From Oopsacas minuta (lineage: Eukaryota > Porifera > Hexactinellida > Lyssacinosida > Leucopsacidae), in the NCBI GenBank assembly GCA_024704765.1, contig JAKMXF010000304.1, positions 102,847 to 166,846 on the forward strand: a stretch of DNA of 64,000 nucleotides, given 5' to 3'. A program made the translations under genes and the position numbers. Positions 11,302 to 22,618 of the stretch are shown piece by piece. Under the pieces are notes generated by a model, which made no database searches, had not been told where the DNA came from, and saw nothing but the letters and a program-made list of their open reading frames with translations. Every line of letters begins with the position of its first letter. Position 1 is the stretch's first letter.

Positions 11302-12688
11302 CAGTATGTCCAATAATTATCGCAACACATCATTATTTCTAATTCTAACACTGCTATAGTTATATTTGATAAGTAGAAGATACTTTACTAATATAGAAAG
11401 TTAATTGGTATCTATTTGAACATAAAACTGAGGAAACACAATGGGATTATAATTTTTGCAAATGAGGATGGCATCATAAGATATTATGACGTCATCTTTT
11501 AGCATCTTTCATCATAAATTAGAAAATTCTCTTACCTTTTAGCTGAATAATTTAGCATTTAGCGTTGATATGGCTCAAAATTTGATGGGAGAAAAGATCA
11601 AAACTCTATTGATTGGCGATAAACATACACCTACTAAAATCTCACGCATTTTAGATGTTGAACAAGGGACACTTTACAGGGTTAAACAAAGGCTCCAAAC
11701 AAATATGACCCTTCAACACAAAAGAAGCGATGATAGACCAAATTTACTCGGCAATTCAATAAAATATACAGCTACTCAGTTCATCAAATCGGATCCAGAG
11801 ACTAGTATGTAAACTTACAATCAGGATAGCTAAAACAAAGAAACTAACTGTCAGTAAAAGTACAGTCCATCTTACTCTTCAGAAACTGAAATACTCAGCC
11901 ATTTCCTGTCCAGATTCCGTTGCTATCTGAAAATAATCGTCTCTTCAGAATTGAATGGGCACAGAAAAACAAATTTAAACTGTGGTGTAGAGCTATGTTT
12001 GCAGATGAAGCCTCTTTTTGGCTTAATCGTGGGAAGGTTCGAATGTGGACAAAATCAGGAAGAGAATGATCACAAAAACTACCGAACACTCACCGAAACT
12101 ACACATATGAGCTGCATTTTCGTCTTTCGGTACCTTCCCATTGTGCATATTTCGTCAAAATTTGGATACACAGTTCTTTGTTAAGATCCTTGAATGGCAT
12201 CTTCTTTTACAGGCTGAGGCTTTCCACGAAAATAGATGGTTTCTCGTCCAGGATAATGATCCAAAGCACCGTTCAAAATTTGCCCAACAATGGATCTCAG
12301 AAAAAATGCCAAATAATGTATTTCAGAAAAAAATGCCAAATAATGTATTTCAGTGCCCAGTCAATCATCCGACCTTAATCCGATAGAAAATCTATTCGGC
12401 TGGTTGAAAATCAAGTTGCAAAACAACATGCCAAATCACTAGCTGAGCTTGAAAAATGTATCCAAGCAATTTGGGATTCTCTCCACCCGAATTTTTGGAA
12501 CCCTATTGGAAATCTATGACGCGTAGATTTCAGATGGTCTTAGAAAACGATGGAAATAAGATCAAATATTAATCTTTAGTGTATTCTCAACAAGTAAACA
12601 AAAAAACTAGATCATATACTTTGTATTTATTGTTTCTGGGTGACACTAAGAAATCTCCCTAGTGTTGCAATAATTATTGGACATACTG
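11302..12688 (+). mobile_element. Tc1-like transposon, full length but dead
   Basis: 28-bp terminal inverted repeats start CAGTATGTCCAATAATTAT at the left and mirror at the right with one or two differences; both ends are flanked by TA. The total length is 1,387 bp. The interior carries a broken transposase gene on the plus strand. Confidence 0.85.
11570..12540 (+). pseudogene. Tc1-family transposase, degenerate
   Basis: The N-terminal frame (11,570-11,812) has the helix-turn-helix pattern of Tc1/IS630 transposases. About 11,936-12,070 encodes FADEASFWL, matching the first catalytic Asp region. 12,240-12,300 encodes VQDNDPKHRSK with the second Asp, and 12,355-12,410 encodes SDLNPIENLF.W with the final Glu. 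The frames are separated by stops and shifts, and a tandem duplication of about 27 bp (12,300-12,352) repeats a KMPNNVFQ block. The product would cut and paste DNA at TA sites; this copy cannot encode a whole enzyme. Confidence 0.85.
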
Positions 12689-12690
12689 TA

Positions 12691-13473
12691 TATTCTTTTC
12701 ACAATTCACTAAACTTTTGGAGTTACAACTATTCAAACTTGAACTTGGGAAATCAAATTCTATTATGGATTTGAGCATATACTATAGGTACGCCTAGTAA
12801 TACACAGTGTGGCAATATGGGCAAATAGGAATATTTTCAAAAACATATTTCAATGCATTTTTCGAATTCTCCATAGTTCAATTAGTACGAAAATATCATT
12901 GCCAGCATTAAAAGCAGTTAGGAATCCTAACTACGCACAACTTTGTTATGTGTTTCTAATAATTGAAATATATATTTCAAACCGTAAATTCCTATGCCCT
13001 GATGTATGTAAACATATTTGATTTAAATACTAAATATAAGAGTGAAAAACATCTTCTGATTATAAATCTATAATATAACAACAATTTAATCATTGATAGG
13101 TTAGTCTAGATATTCATTTGTACTTTTTTCCGGGTGTCTAGTTTGGCCCTCCCAAAGTTAGAATTTAGAATTTTTTCTCATTGATTGGAGTGTAGCATCT
13201 CTTCTTTGACAAAATTTGACAAACGTTATTAATATATACGTAATGTTACTATATTTAGTCAACTATTTAATCACTTTCCAAGCTGCCAAAAGCTGCCCAA
13301 AAAATTTGTCACGTCATTCATTGTCCAGACCGGACAAAAATCCGAAAAATATATTTTTCATACGTTTTAAATTTTTTCAGTAAAATTCTATATTTTGTTG
13401 GTTATTAGTTATTCCAATACTCTACAACCATATATCATAATGTTTCTATGCTGAAGTAGCCCTTTGGCTGATC
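12691..13473. other. No recognisable feature
   Basis: AT-rich spacer between the Tc1-like element and the RAG1-like cluster. The transposon end that should flank the RAG1-like copy could not be found here. Confidence 0.4.
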
Positions 13474-14981
13474 ATGTCTGTACTAATCACGAACAATGAG
13501 GCATATAGTTTGTATATTTCGGATGGAAGAAGTGTTACAGTCTCTGTTAGGAAACTTATTGAGAACAACCATTTATCCGATGAAGAAACTGCTACTCTCC
13601 ATTTAAAATTTAAATCACTTCTAACATCCAGAGAGGCTTACCGCAGGAGGGATCTTGAAACATGGGATAATATGATTTTCCACTCTACTCATCTAACAAT
13701 ATCCAATCCGAGAAAGAGAATATCGCTTGATCCTGAATTTTCTTCTTTAGTCACTGATTCTGAAAATCTAAACTTTTCAGACGGATTGTAACTGAATCCC
13801 GGAAGCATATTCTCGAATGTCACATGAAGACTTCCAGATCGAGACTTGGTGTTCTTTTAGAGCATGTGGACTTTTTAGCACAGAGAGAAAAGATTGAGCC
13901 TAAACAACTACGCTCTAGCTTTAGAATTAATCTCAAATAAATCCTATGACAGTGATACCTCAGACATGTGCAGAGAAATAATTGCTAAGGGGTCTTTTAG
14001 CGGTGTATTGAACAAAGTACAAATCTCTAAATGTGCTTATGTATTGGACAGATTAGAAATTGGGGCAAGTAAATACACGAATCTGAAAAGAATTCTCAAA
14101 GGTGATGTTAAGCTTCCTTCCTATAAGCTTGTCTCGCAATATCGTAGGGAAATAAGCCTAATAAATGAAATGGAAATAGTTAGCAACCCCGAAGCATTGT
14201 CAATTGGGACTTGCGTCTCTTATCATTCCATCCTTAGCCTGACCATTCAACGCTTGCTTCAAACATTAGACCCAGTTCCTGATTCACACTACCCACTAAA
14301 TTTAAGATATCCGATGGATTGGATGGCTCCGGTTGTCATCAAACCTATAACCAACAAAGCAACAATTCTGTATTAAGCACAAAAAATTTTCATTTTGTTC
14401 GGATTCAAAGTAACATCAATTACAGACACACTTGGAATGATGTGTTTTATAACAGCTCACTCAACTCTCCCTTCTGCTTTAGGCCAGTAGCACTGATAGG
14501 TTTGAAAGAAGAATATTCTAGTGTAAAGCTTATCATGAATACAATAGTCAATCTTCAAGCAGACCATATCATACTGGATGGGTTATCTCTTATTGGAGGC
14601 CATGCACAGGTTGAGATAGTCCGTTCCCTTTTTGATACCAAGATGGCAGGATTGCTGGATGGAGCTGGTGGGGCTTCTTGTCATCTGTGTACTGCAACGG
14701 ATAGCCAAATTAAAAGTTTAGAATGGGCCCATTCTGGTTTCCCTATTAACAGATTAATTAGCGACGCTCGGCAACTTTTTGAAGAAGTTGATGAAGAAGA
14801 TTACTTGAAACTCCCATCAAATCAACTTGTTGGTATTACACATCAACCAACTTCTAACATCGATATTATAGCTTTGTCTCCTTTGTATGCTTATCTTTGT
14901 GTATTCAGGTGGTTCATGCTATTGCACAGTGGGCTATTAATGCGAATTACTAGTATTAGGGTTTTACGCGTTCAATTTTAG
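13474..14981 (+). pseudogene. RAG1-like/Transib transposase, lineage A, 3'-truncated
   Basis: Three plus-strand frames (13,474-13,791; about 13,890-14,376; 14,319-14,981) together follow the order of the better copy at 17,016. The catalytic-Asp region reads DGLDGSGCHQTYNQQ (from about 14,313), then SLFDTKMAGLLDGAGGASC.LCTAT holds the second Asp and a CxxC zinc pair, followed by GFPINR. The frame stops soon after the VFRWF block, so the HxxxxH, the catalytic Glu and the CCHC tail are missing. At least two frameshifts separate the pieces. No intron is present at the VF.WF site where the 17-kb copy has one. The product in its intact state would be a DDE recombinase of the RAG1/Transib superfamily. 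Confidence 0.85.
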
Positions 14982-15215
14982 AGATAGAGGCTTGTAAAAT
15001 AAATTATTACTGTATAGTAAGTCGACTATTGCGGTTCTTTTGTTGATTTCAATTTTGTTGTATCACATCAGGTTTTCAATATATGACGTAATCGTAATTA
15101 CCATGTACAGTAATACAGAAATCTGGATATTCACTAAACTGGGTTTTATTAGAAGAAATAGAATATGAATATATAATGGCTATGGTAACTGAAGAATAAC
15201 TAACATACGAATATC

Positions 15216-15960
15216 TTATTGATGAATTAATGATAAATGGAAGTAGAGTTCATCTATGGAATTTTGAAGGAGAGAATCTTCATTATCAATATTATTAGTG
15301 ACGTTTTCACCTTGCCTGTTTTTTACACAATTCTCTTGATGGCCTACTTGACCACAGGTGGAACAAATGGTGATCCTTCTGAATTTTTCATTCAGAATTG
15401 GACAACCATAGATGTAGAGCCTCATTGCAACATCACTTAACCCACTTAGAAAATCTGACTTCCTGCTCTAATGTGTTGAGAACTCTCGGATCAACTTATG
15501 TCCTTGTTCTAACCCTTATTCAGAAAGACTACACAATCCTACCTGTCATTTCCCTCAATAAACTGATGGGCATGAGCAAAGAATTAGTGGAGTGTATTGC
15601 TAATAGACACCCAGGGAAAGGTTTGTGAGATTAGTATGTAGATTTCTTGACTTAATACACGAAATCTGTCTACGTCGACAACTTCATTACTATTAGCAAC
15701 TCTGAGCAATGCAGATAGATTCCTGTGAATCTCTGTCAGAGCATCTCTATAAACATTTGGTACAAACGATAAAGAGATCCTATAACACGGTTTTTTATAT
15801 GGAAAAAATGTTCTTGCCATGTTACCAGTGCTTATGTTCCCACTTCCTCCTGGTTGGTCGAATAATAAGTTCGTAAGCTCATGGATACGCTTGCACTAAA
15901 CCTTGATATTCTCGCACCATTTGATCTTCAGTCCACTTGGACTTTCCTGCTTGCAATTCG
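15216..15960 (-). pseudogene. RAG1-like lineage B, C-terminal part only
   Basis: Read on the minus strand, the block from about 15,870 down encodes a DQPGGSGN.STGN segment, the conserved LSALLRV and FPWVSIS..LH region (15,584-15,820), then SE(stop)GLEQGHKLIREF with the Glu position, and finally CSTCGQVGHQENC (C-x2-C-x4-H-x3-C) preceded by NEKFR. The same NEKFR plus zinc tail is found in the B copy at 38.2 kb, so this belongs to lineage B and not to lineage A next door. In-frame stops are present. The half with the first two Asp residues is missing. Its 3' end faces the 3' end of the A copy 235 bp away. Confidence 0.8.
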
Positions 15961-16397
15961 GTAGATGAGGTTCAAAAACCAATCTGAAATCCTTAGGTAA
16001 GAATGTAAAGGTGCTGCAGGAAATACATCAATGCCACTTCACAGTGGTTTAGAAGCAAAGAATAGACAAAAAATTGATTCCGTATTTGATGGTTTCTTTT
16101 CATTTTATATTGTTTAAATGATTCTCATTTAAAATATCTAAGCGATTGAGACCCTAGAAGCTGTAAAATTTCTTCATCAAAGATGCGAAATATTTATAGG
16201 AAAATTGCGGCTTCATGATTTCCAAATTTAGACACAATTTCTAATGAACCTGTAGGAGCAATTACATAATCGAATGTTACTAATCTGGTATACTTTATAT
16301 ATTTTGACTATGCTAATTCTAAATATCTTGTTTCCATGACTGTATCTTGTATATATTTCGTGAACATAAGGTTTCTAAAATCTAGTAAAATCCATAC

Positions 16398-16699
16398 CAG
16401 GGTTCTATCTAGGATGTTAAATTTGGGGGGGAAGCTTTGAAATCCTTAGTACCCAATTATCAAAATATTACAACCTTGAAGTAAACACCAAACTTTTAAT
16501 TTAATTCCTAATAATAAAGATTTCCCATTTGTTATTTATTTACACTTCAAATAGTATTTTCACAATGAATTGATATTCTAATAATTTATCAATTGAATAA
16601 TATATTGCGATTAATAGTACATTTTATGAGATTTTTGTGGGGGAAGCTGAAGTGTTGGGGAGGAAGCTTCCCCCCACCCCCCCAGTAGATAGAACCCTG
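16398..16699. mobile_element. 302-bp MITE with G-rich subterminal tracts
   Basis: Ends are CAGGGTTCTATCT in inverted orientation, each followed inward by a run of 6-7 G and then AAGCTT. The sequence CATAC occurs directly outside both ends, a candidate 5-bp target duplication. The interior is AT-rich and non-coding. Transib/RAG-type elements make 5-bp duplications, but their ends normally begin CAC, so the assignment is open; hAT-type ends begin CAG but duplicate 8 bp. Confidence 0.7.
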
Positions 16700-17015
16700 C
16701 ATACAGAATTTTTACAAAGAGGAATACTTAAAGTGTCAGGAAAAATAAACAACATAAAACAACAGCGCAAAATGAATCGAATACACGCATTACGATTCCT
16801 AAAAGGTAATCTAAAACCACAAAACCCGAAACAGTGCGCAACCTATAATTTTCAATGACATTCTATTACAACTTTTCGTTGCTAGGAAATTCCCATTGTA
16901 GCATACTGCAACAATGGAATGAAATAGTATTGAATTTCGTCCTTGAAATTCATTATAGCGACTTATATATATAATCTACTGAATAATACATATTTTTCGG
17001 AATTTCCCGAAAACA

Positions 17016-19232
17016 ATGACAGAAGAGTTAATTTTCCCAAAGTCCCGCCTCGAATTGGCAAGAATCCTGAAAGACAATAATAATTGTGTCTTGAAAACGA
17101 TAAAATATTTCAAAGAACACTTTGAAATAGACTCTGATAATACGAAACTCTTGGAAACGTTGCTGTTAAGAATTCGGGACAGATTCAAGAAGGCGAAGAG
17201 ATCTTTAGATTGTTTAGAAGGAGAATGGTGGCATTCTAACATTTCCATGAAACCTGAGTTAAAGAAAAATCGTGTTTCTGATATACTAGAATCGTCTTCT
17301 GATGATGGTGAAGTTCCCATTCATTCAGTGAGTCATAGGAAGGATCTTGATGATCTCTCTCTGCAACAACAGCGTACTCGATTGTCAAGTCCGCTAGAAT
17401 GCATTAAGTCACTCTCAGTTATTGAGAATACTACAGAAATAAGCATTGCAGCACTCTCATTACAACTATTGGCAAATGAGGAGAATAATCGTCAGGTTGC
17501 TACGGTAGCCAAAGAGATTATTGTCAGTGGAGGATTCTGTAACCTCAGTAACAAGCATGTTCCAGTTGATAAAGCCTTATTCCTGCTAGATTTACTTGAA
17601 GTGGGCAGACGAAAATACACTCAATTACGTCAAACACTTCTACCAGACAATATACATTTCCCATCTTACAGCAAGCTAGCTAATCTGAAAGATGTCATGA
17701 TTTCGCGATCCAGTATAACTTTATATCCTAATCCAGCTAAACTAATAGGTATACACGCACCATATTGTCTTCAAGTTCAGAAAACCCTGGAAAGAATATT
17801 ATCAATGGTAGATCGCCCCACAAGTGAAGAATTCCCACTCACATTTAAAATCGCAGATGGCTTAGATGGTTCTGGTTGTCACACTATCTACAACCAGCAG
17901 ACAACTAATACTTTCACCAAAAACTTCATTCGGGTTTGTTTCAAGCCCATCTCCATCCACACTGTAACAAACAGGATTGTTTGGCAGAATAAATCCCCTA
18001 ATTCACCCTTCGCTCAAAGACCTATTTTTCTCTGCGCTGCGACAGAATGCGAAGAAAATATTCGTTCCTTCATGGAGACTATGATTAATCCCGATATAGC
18101 GATGTTGCAAAATGGGATTCCTTTAGAAAATGGTGTTGTCAATGTCGATATTATCCGCTCAATGTTTGATGAGAAGATGGCAGCCATTCTCTCTGGAGCT
18201 GGAGGAGCCAGTTGTCAGATGTGCACTGCCACACATAAAGCTTTGAAGGACCGGAATTTAGTTCTTGAAGGGTTCCCCATCAACAGAAATATCACAGATG
18301 CAATCGAGTTATTTTCGCACATTGATGACATTGAGTCGTTCTTTGCTCTTTCGACTAATGAACGCTTCAATTCAACTCATCAACCAATTTCAGAGATTAA
18401 CATACATCCAGCATCTCCACTTCATTCATACACAGGCGTATTTGGGTAAGTAATCTAGTACTCCATTAATCATTCAGAATTTGTCTTCACATAATTAAAC
18501 CAATTTTAGGTGGTTCAATTTGCTGGTTTATCATCTTCGCATCGAAAAGTTTACCTGGTCCCCAACTTCACCAGTTATCAAGGAGTCAATGAAATTCCTT
18601 CAAACATTTATTCAGGAGAAGACAGGATTAAAGGTTGACCAGCCTAATTCTAGCGGTGGAACCACCTCAACAGGGAATGTTGCTAGAACAGCCTTTTCTG
18701 ATGAAACTGAATACCTTGAATGCATTCTATCAACTGTAGCAATACAATATCGCCCAATCTTATCAAAGATACATACTCAGCTTTCAGCCATTCTTCGGGT
18801 TTTCAATTCAAGTCACAAGGTTAACACTTTGGAATTGGGGAAGTGGTGCAAGGATACCTACCTTGTCATCTTAGATTCTTTCCCCTGGGCTAGCATGACT
18901 CCAACCCTGCACAAGCTCTTGGCCCATTCCGAGGAGTTAATACGTGAGTCGAATTCTAGCTATGGCTTAAAGGCATTTTCAGAAGAAGGCACAGAATCAT
19001 GCAACAAATTAGTTAGAAAATATCGGAGAATTTAGCTCGTAAAGTTAGTTTTGAGACCAATAATATGGATATCTTCGTCAGATTAACTTCTCAAAGTAAT
19101 CCAACCTTAGTAAACTATCGAAGAATTTTGACTTGTGAACGATGTGGTCAATCTGGACACACAACGAGATCTAAATGCTGCAATGCTATGAACAATCAGA
19201 AAACTAGTATACAGACTTTATTCACGACTTGA
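17016..19232 (+). CDS. RAG1-like/Transib transposase, lineage A, near intact
   Basis: A 477-codon first block is joined through a 64-bp GT-AG intron (18,446-18,509) to a second block. After joining, the catalytic set reads D281 (ADGLDGSGCH), D385 (SMFDEKMA) and E639 (SEEGTESCNK); the zinc set is C400/C403 (CQMC) and H611/H616 (HKLLAH). Spacing is close to mouse RAG1 (D600, D708, E962; C727, C730, H937, H942). A frame change at about 19,030 separates the Glu block from RENLARKVSF and a CCHC tail at 19,134-19,178 (C-x2-C-x4-H-x5-C), ending at TGA 19,230-19,232. The start at 17,016 is the first Met of the open block; an upstream exon cannot be excluded. One frameshift is the only clear lesion. 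Family role: nuclear DNA-cleaving recombinase using a hairpin-forming DDE mechanism. Confidence 0.88.
18446..18509 (+). other. 64-bp intron in RAG1-like copy A
   Basis: Donor G|GTAAGTAA and acceptor TTTTAG|G. Removing it joins VFG to WFNLL, restoring the VF.WF block seen uninterrupted in the A copy at 14.9 kb and, in altered form, in lineage B. Reading through meets a stop at once. Confidence 0.7.
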
Positions 19233-19639
19233 AACCTCCAATACAGATTGCCTATCATGAACTTAAGTATGAATATAATGTATATTTTGTAAATCAATAA
19301 GATAAATTCCATCATAAGTGTGACGTCATAATTCTGAAGACGTCATAACTCTCTAAATATAAGCCCTACAACAAAATTTTAAGTTCAAGGTGATTGCCAA
19401 ATACGGATAACCAATATGTAATCAATAGATTTCATGGCGATAAAGTCGAGTAAAATGTATTTATTGAAGAAAATTTAAAATTTCACATATATCAATGACG
19501 TCATAAATTGGAAATTTTAGGCCATATACTTGTTATGACAAGATGTATTGGTTCCTTATATATAATAATCTATATGTAAATAATACATTTCATATGGCTA
19601 TCTCACACCAAAATAGCTATTCTTTACTAACTGCCCTAT

Positions 19640-20805
19640 TAAACCACTGTTCACTTGCAGGTTCGTCTGCAATCCCACACCGTTGCTTTGTATTGTAGCT
19701 CATCAGCTCTTTTCCATCAGAGGTTAACTGACGGATTGTCTCTTTGATATCCTCTATCGAACAATCTAAAGGAAACCCGTAGACAACATTCGTAATACTA
19801 TTGATGTCACGGCTTGCTTTGCAGGAAATACATGGCGCTCCTCCTTTCCTGTCATTGTTGCTAACGTTTTTCCGTCAAACATTGAAGCTTTGACTCTACT
19901 TTAACATGGCCATTTAGGTGATGAAATCCATTCTGATTTAGTGAAACAATTTCAGGGTTTATTTACTTGCTCAATTCTATCACTTTGTCAATAGTCTCCT
20001 TTTGGCAAATAAGTGCTACTGGTTGGTTGGAAATCAGGAGTTAGGATGCCTGTTTTCCCACAGAACATTCCCGAATCGATCTATTACCTGAAGGGGTGAA
20101 ACCATGAAGACAATATAATTTGATCGGTCTATATTCAAGTCTGACAATAACCCAGGAGAGGAATGAGATCCAGAGCGATCCAGTCCATGCTTGATTTTGA
20201 GTGTTAATGGATGCAGTGTGGTGCAGGAAAATTTAGCACACATCCTTTTAACAACCGGTCAAAGAGAGAAATTACATGTGATGAGTAAGATATATAGACC
20301 CCTGTAGGATTGGAAACATTTGGATACCAGTCGAATGTTGGAACAATTGATTTTTTAATTTCACTAATTTTTCCCAAGTTGCCAAAACGAGGCCTTCTGA
20401 TCGGAGATAATATTTAAGATCTCTCCATTTTCCTTTCCCAAGCTTAAGTTGATATGCTAAGAATGTTGATTTTTCTGGTGAAACTATGTTACTGAGGATT
20501 GGTATCGATTCTTCGTTATAGATTATCCAAGCGATATTTGCGATGCTTTTAAAACCAATTTGTTCTACCGCTACAGTATACAACAGGAGAGCAACGTAGC
20601 GAATGACAGAAATATTTTCAAGTTGTGCTAACTGACGAATGGAAGTAAGTATCCCAGTCTGATCAAGCCTTATCTTCTTTGAACGAACTTGAATATCATC
20701 AATTGATTTTCTCCTCTCTACATTTGGAACCAATCTAACACCGCTTTCTACATCCGGATACCGACAATTCGCACCGCGATAATTCGCACCACCGACAATT
20801 CGCAC
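19640..20805 (-). pseudogene. RAG1-like lineage B, N-terminal and middle part
   Basis: On the minus strand the N-terminal block (20,272-20,805) reads through a basic RRKSIDDI segment, a VSPEKS..LAYQLKLGKGKWRDLKYYL segment shared with the 38-41 kb copy, then KIKHGLDRSGSHS (near 20,185) where lineage A has the first catalytic Asp; here it is His. WENRHPNS follows. Further down, about 19,650-19,880 encodes ASMFDGK (second Asp), GGAPCISCKAS (CxxC) and YGFPLDC. Several frameshifts. The C-terminal third with the Glu and zinc tail is absent. The very N-terminus runs into repeated GCGAATT motifs that probably belong to another element. Confidence 0.8.
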
Positions 20806-20806
20806 C
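20760..20806. repeat. Triple AATTCGCACC motif array
   Basis: Three copies of AATTCGCACC, separated by CGCGAT- and ACCGAC-type spacers, lie between the RAG1-like B fragment and the MULE. Short tandem motif arrays of this kind form the ends of some MULEs. It may be the terminus of a MULE, or a binding-site array for a FLYWCH finger. Confidence 0.4.
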
Positions 20807-21169
20807 TAATTTAGTATGATATTAGTTAATTAATTTAATCTAAGTACACGTTAATAATCAATTTTCTAATAATTATTTCTGCACACAGAAAGTCTTAATT
20901 GGATAGATAATTCCAATTTTAGATGACATGATTCCATGAATCCATTTAATGATATGAATTCCAAAGATTGTTATAGTAAGTATTAAGTAAACACACACGA
21001 AGTAAATACTCTTAGGGCTATATTTGGTAAAGAGGAATGTAGCAAACAGGGTGTGATCACCTGTGATATTTGCAATCCTCGGACATAAATAGAAAATGAT
21101 CTAGTTCTAACTCAGATTCGTTTTCTCATTACAATCATCACAATATATCTTTGAAATTATAACTTCACA
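20807..21169 (+). promoter_or_regulatory. Candidate 5' leader of the MULE gene
   Basis: AT-rich sequence ahead of the FLYWCH reading frame, with ATAAATA at about 21,087 some 80 bp before the ATG as a possible TATA-like element. No other gene is visible. Assignment as promoter is inference from position. Confidence 0.3.
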
Positions 21170-22618
21170 ATGACGGAACCTCTTGATCAGCCGACCTTTA
21201 GGCTGATCAAGTCACAAAGAGGAGGAGACAAGCTGTTGGAGGATGGATATTTGTTTGGAGTGCAGAGGAGAGTTGGAGATGTGACGCATTGGTTGTGTGA
21301 GCAAAGAGGGGTGTGCAAAGCTAGAGTTCATACCAAAGGGATGGTGATAGTCAAGCGCACGAATGAGCACTCCCATGGGCCTGGCGAGTAGGCAGCGGAC
21401 TGTTGTGAAGCGAAGGCAGGCATGAAGAGGAAAGCACGGGAGTCCCAGGATAGCACACACCACATAGTGGGCGAGAGTTTGCTAACAGCATCAGAGGGTA
21501 CTGCTGCTAAACTCCCCAAACTGGACAGCCTGAAGCGGACGATACAACGCCAACGTGCTAGTGTACTTGCAGCTCCAGCACAGCCTACCACTCTAGCAGA
21601 GCTAGCTCTACCAGCAGTCTACCAGCAGACAGCCAAGGGAGAACAGTTCTTACTCTACGACTCTGGTGCAGACGATGTACACAGATTCCTCATCTTCGGG
21701 ACACAACACAACCTCGGGATGCTACGGCGAAGCAAGATCTGGCTAGCTGATGGCACCTTCAAGACGGCACCTCCCCTCTTCGCCCAGGTGTATGTGGTGC
21801 ATGGACTTCGTGGAGGAGATGATCCTATGAAGACCGGCCATCTGTTACCGAGCCTGTTCGTGCTACTGCCCAACAAGACGGAGGCTGCCTACCTGAGGAT
21901 GTGGGAACAGATCTGCCTACTGTGTCCACTTGCCGAGCCTCAACAGATGCTCCTGGACTTTGAGAAGGGCGCGATTACCAGCTTTGAGCATGTCTGGCCT
22001 AACACAGTAGTGAAGTGCTGCTTCTTCCACCTCACACAAAATATCTGGCGACATGTGCAGTCTGTAGGGCTGCAGTCTGCCTACACACATGACGAAGAGT
22101 TGGCTATGCGCATCCGGAGGATACCAGTCCTTGCTTTTGCCCGACCAGCAGACGTACCCGATCTGTTTGATCAAGTGGCAATGGACCTCCCCCTTACGCC
22201 TGAAATAGGCGAACTAGTCGACGACTTTGAGAGGACGTATATCGACCGCACAGTTGCCAGCGGATACCATGTAGCGGCGACGTACCCTATTCACCTGTGG
22301 GACAACCACATCGGCACGCCCTTAGGACTCCCCCGTACAACCAACGCCGTAGAGGCATGGCACCGCAGCTTCAATGCCACTGTCGGCTGCCATCACCCTA
22401 CCATATGGAAGTTCATCCTCTCCCTCAAGCGTGAGCAGGGCCTAATGGAGGTGCGGCATACTAACTACCTCGTTGGCAAGCCACCAACCAAGCGGAGGCG
22501 GTCCCAACAGAGTGAGGAAGCGTTGAAGACTCTAGTTCGTGAATATTATTCTCCAGATCGTTCTAAAATGGAGTTCTTGCAGGGTGTAGCACATCATTTC
22601 AGCCTGGGAGCCGATTAA
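21170..22618 (+). pseudogene. MULE transposase with FLYWCH finger, in-frame TAG
   Basis: The first 73 codons (from ATG 21,170) form a FLYWCH-type zinc finger (GYLFGVQRR, WLCEQRGVCKAR, EHSHG). TAG at 21,389-21,391 interrupts the frame; the same frame then continues (next Met at 21,422) for 398 codons with a MULE DDE core: D110 (IWLADGTFK), D179 (LLDFEKG) followed by CCFFHLTQN (C/H insertion), and E311 (TNAVEAWHRSF). The core has no frameshift. GC content is much higher than in the surroundings. The protein would excise and insert a Mutator-like element; the FLYWCH finger would bind its ends. The stop could be inactivating, read through or spliced around. Confidence 0.88.

Noticed and set aside
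16398-16699. Terminal repeat of the adjacent RAG1-like element
   Set aside because: It is a complete MITE with its own two ends and flanking CATAC; no counterpart lies beyond the 3' end of the RAG1-like gene.
21655-22174. Several 60-90 codon frames antisense to the MULE core
   Set aside because: They appear identically in both palindrome arms and are shadows of the GC-rich transposase frame.
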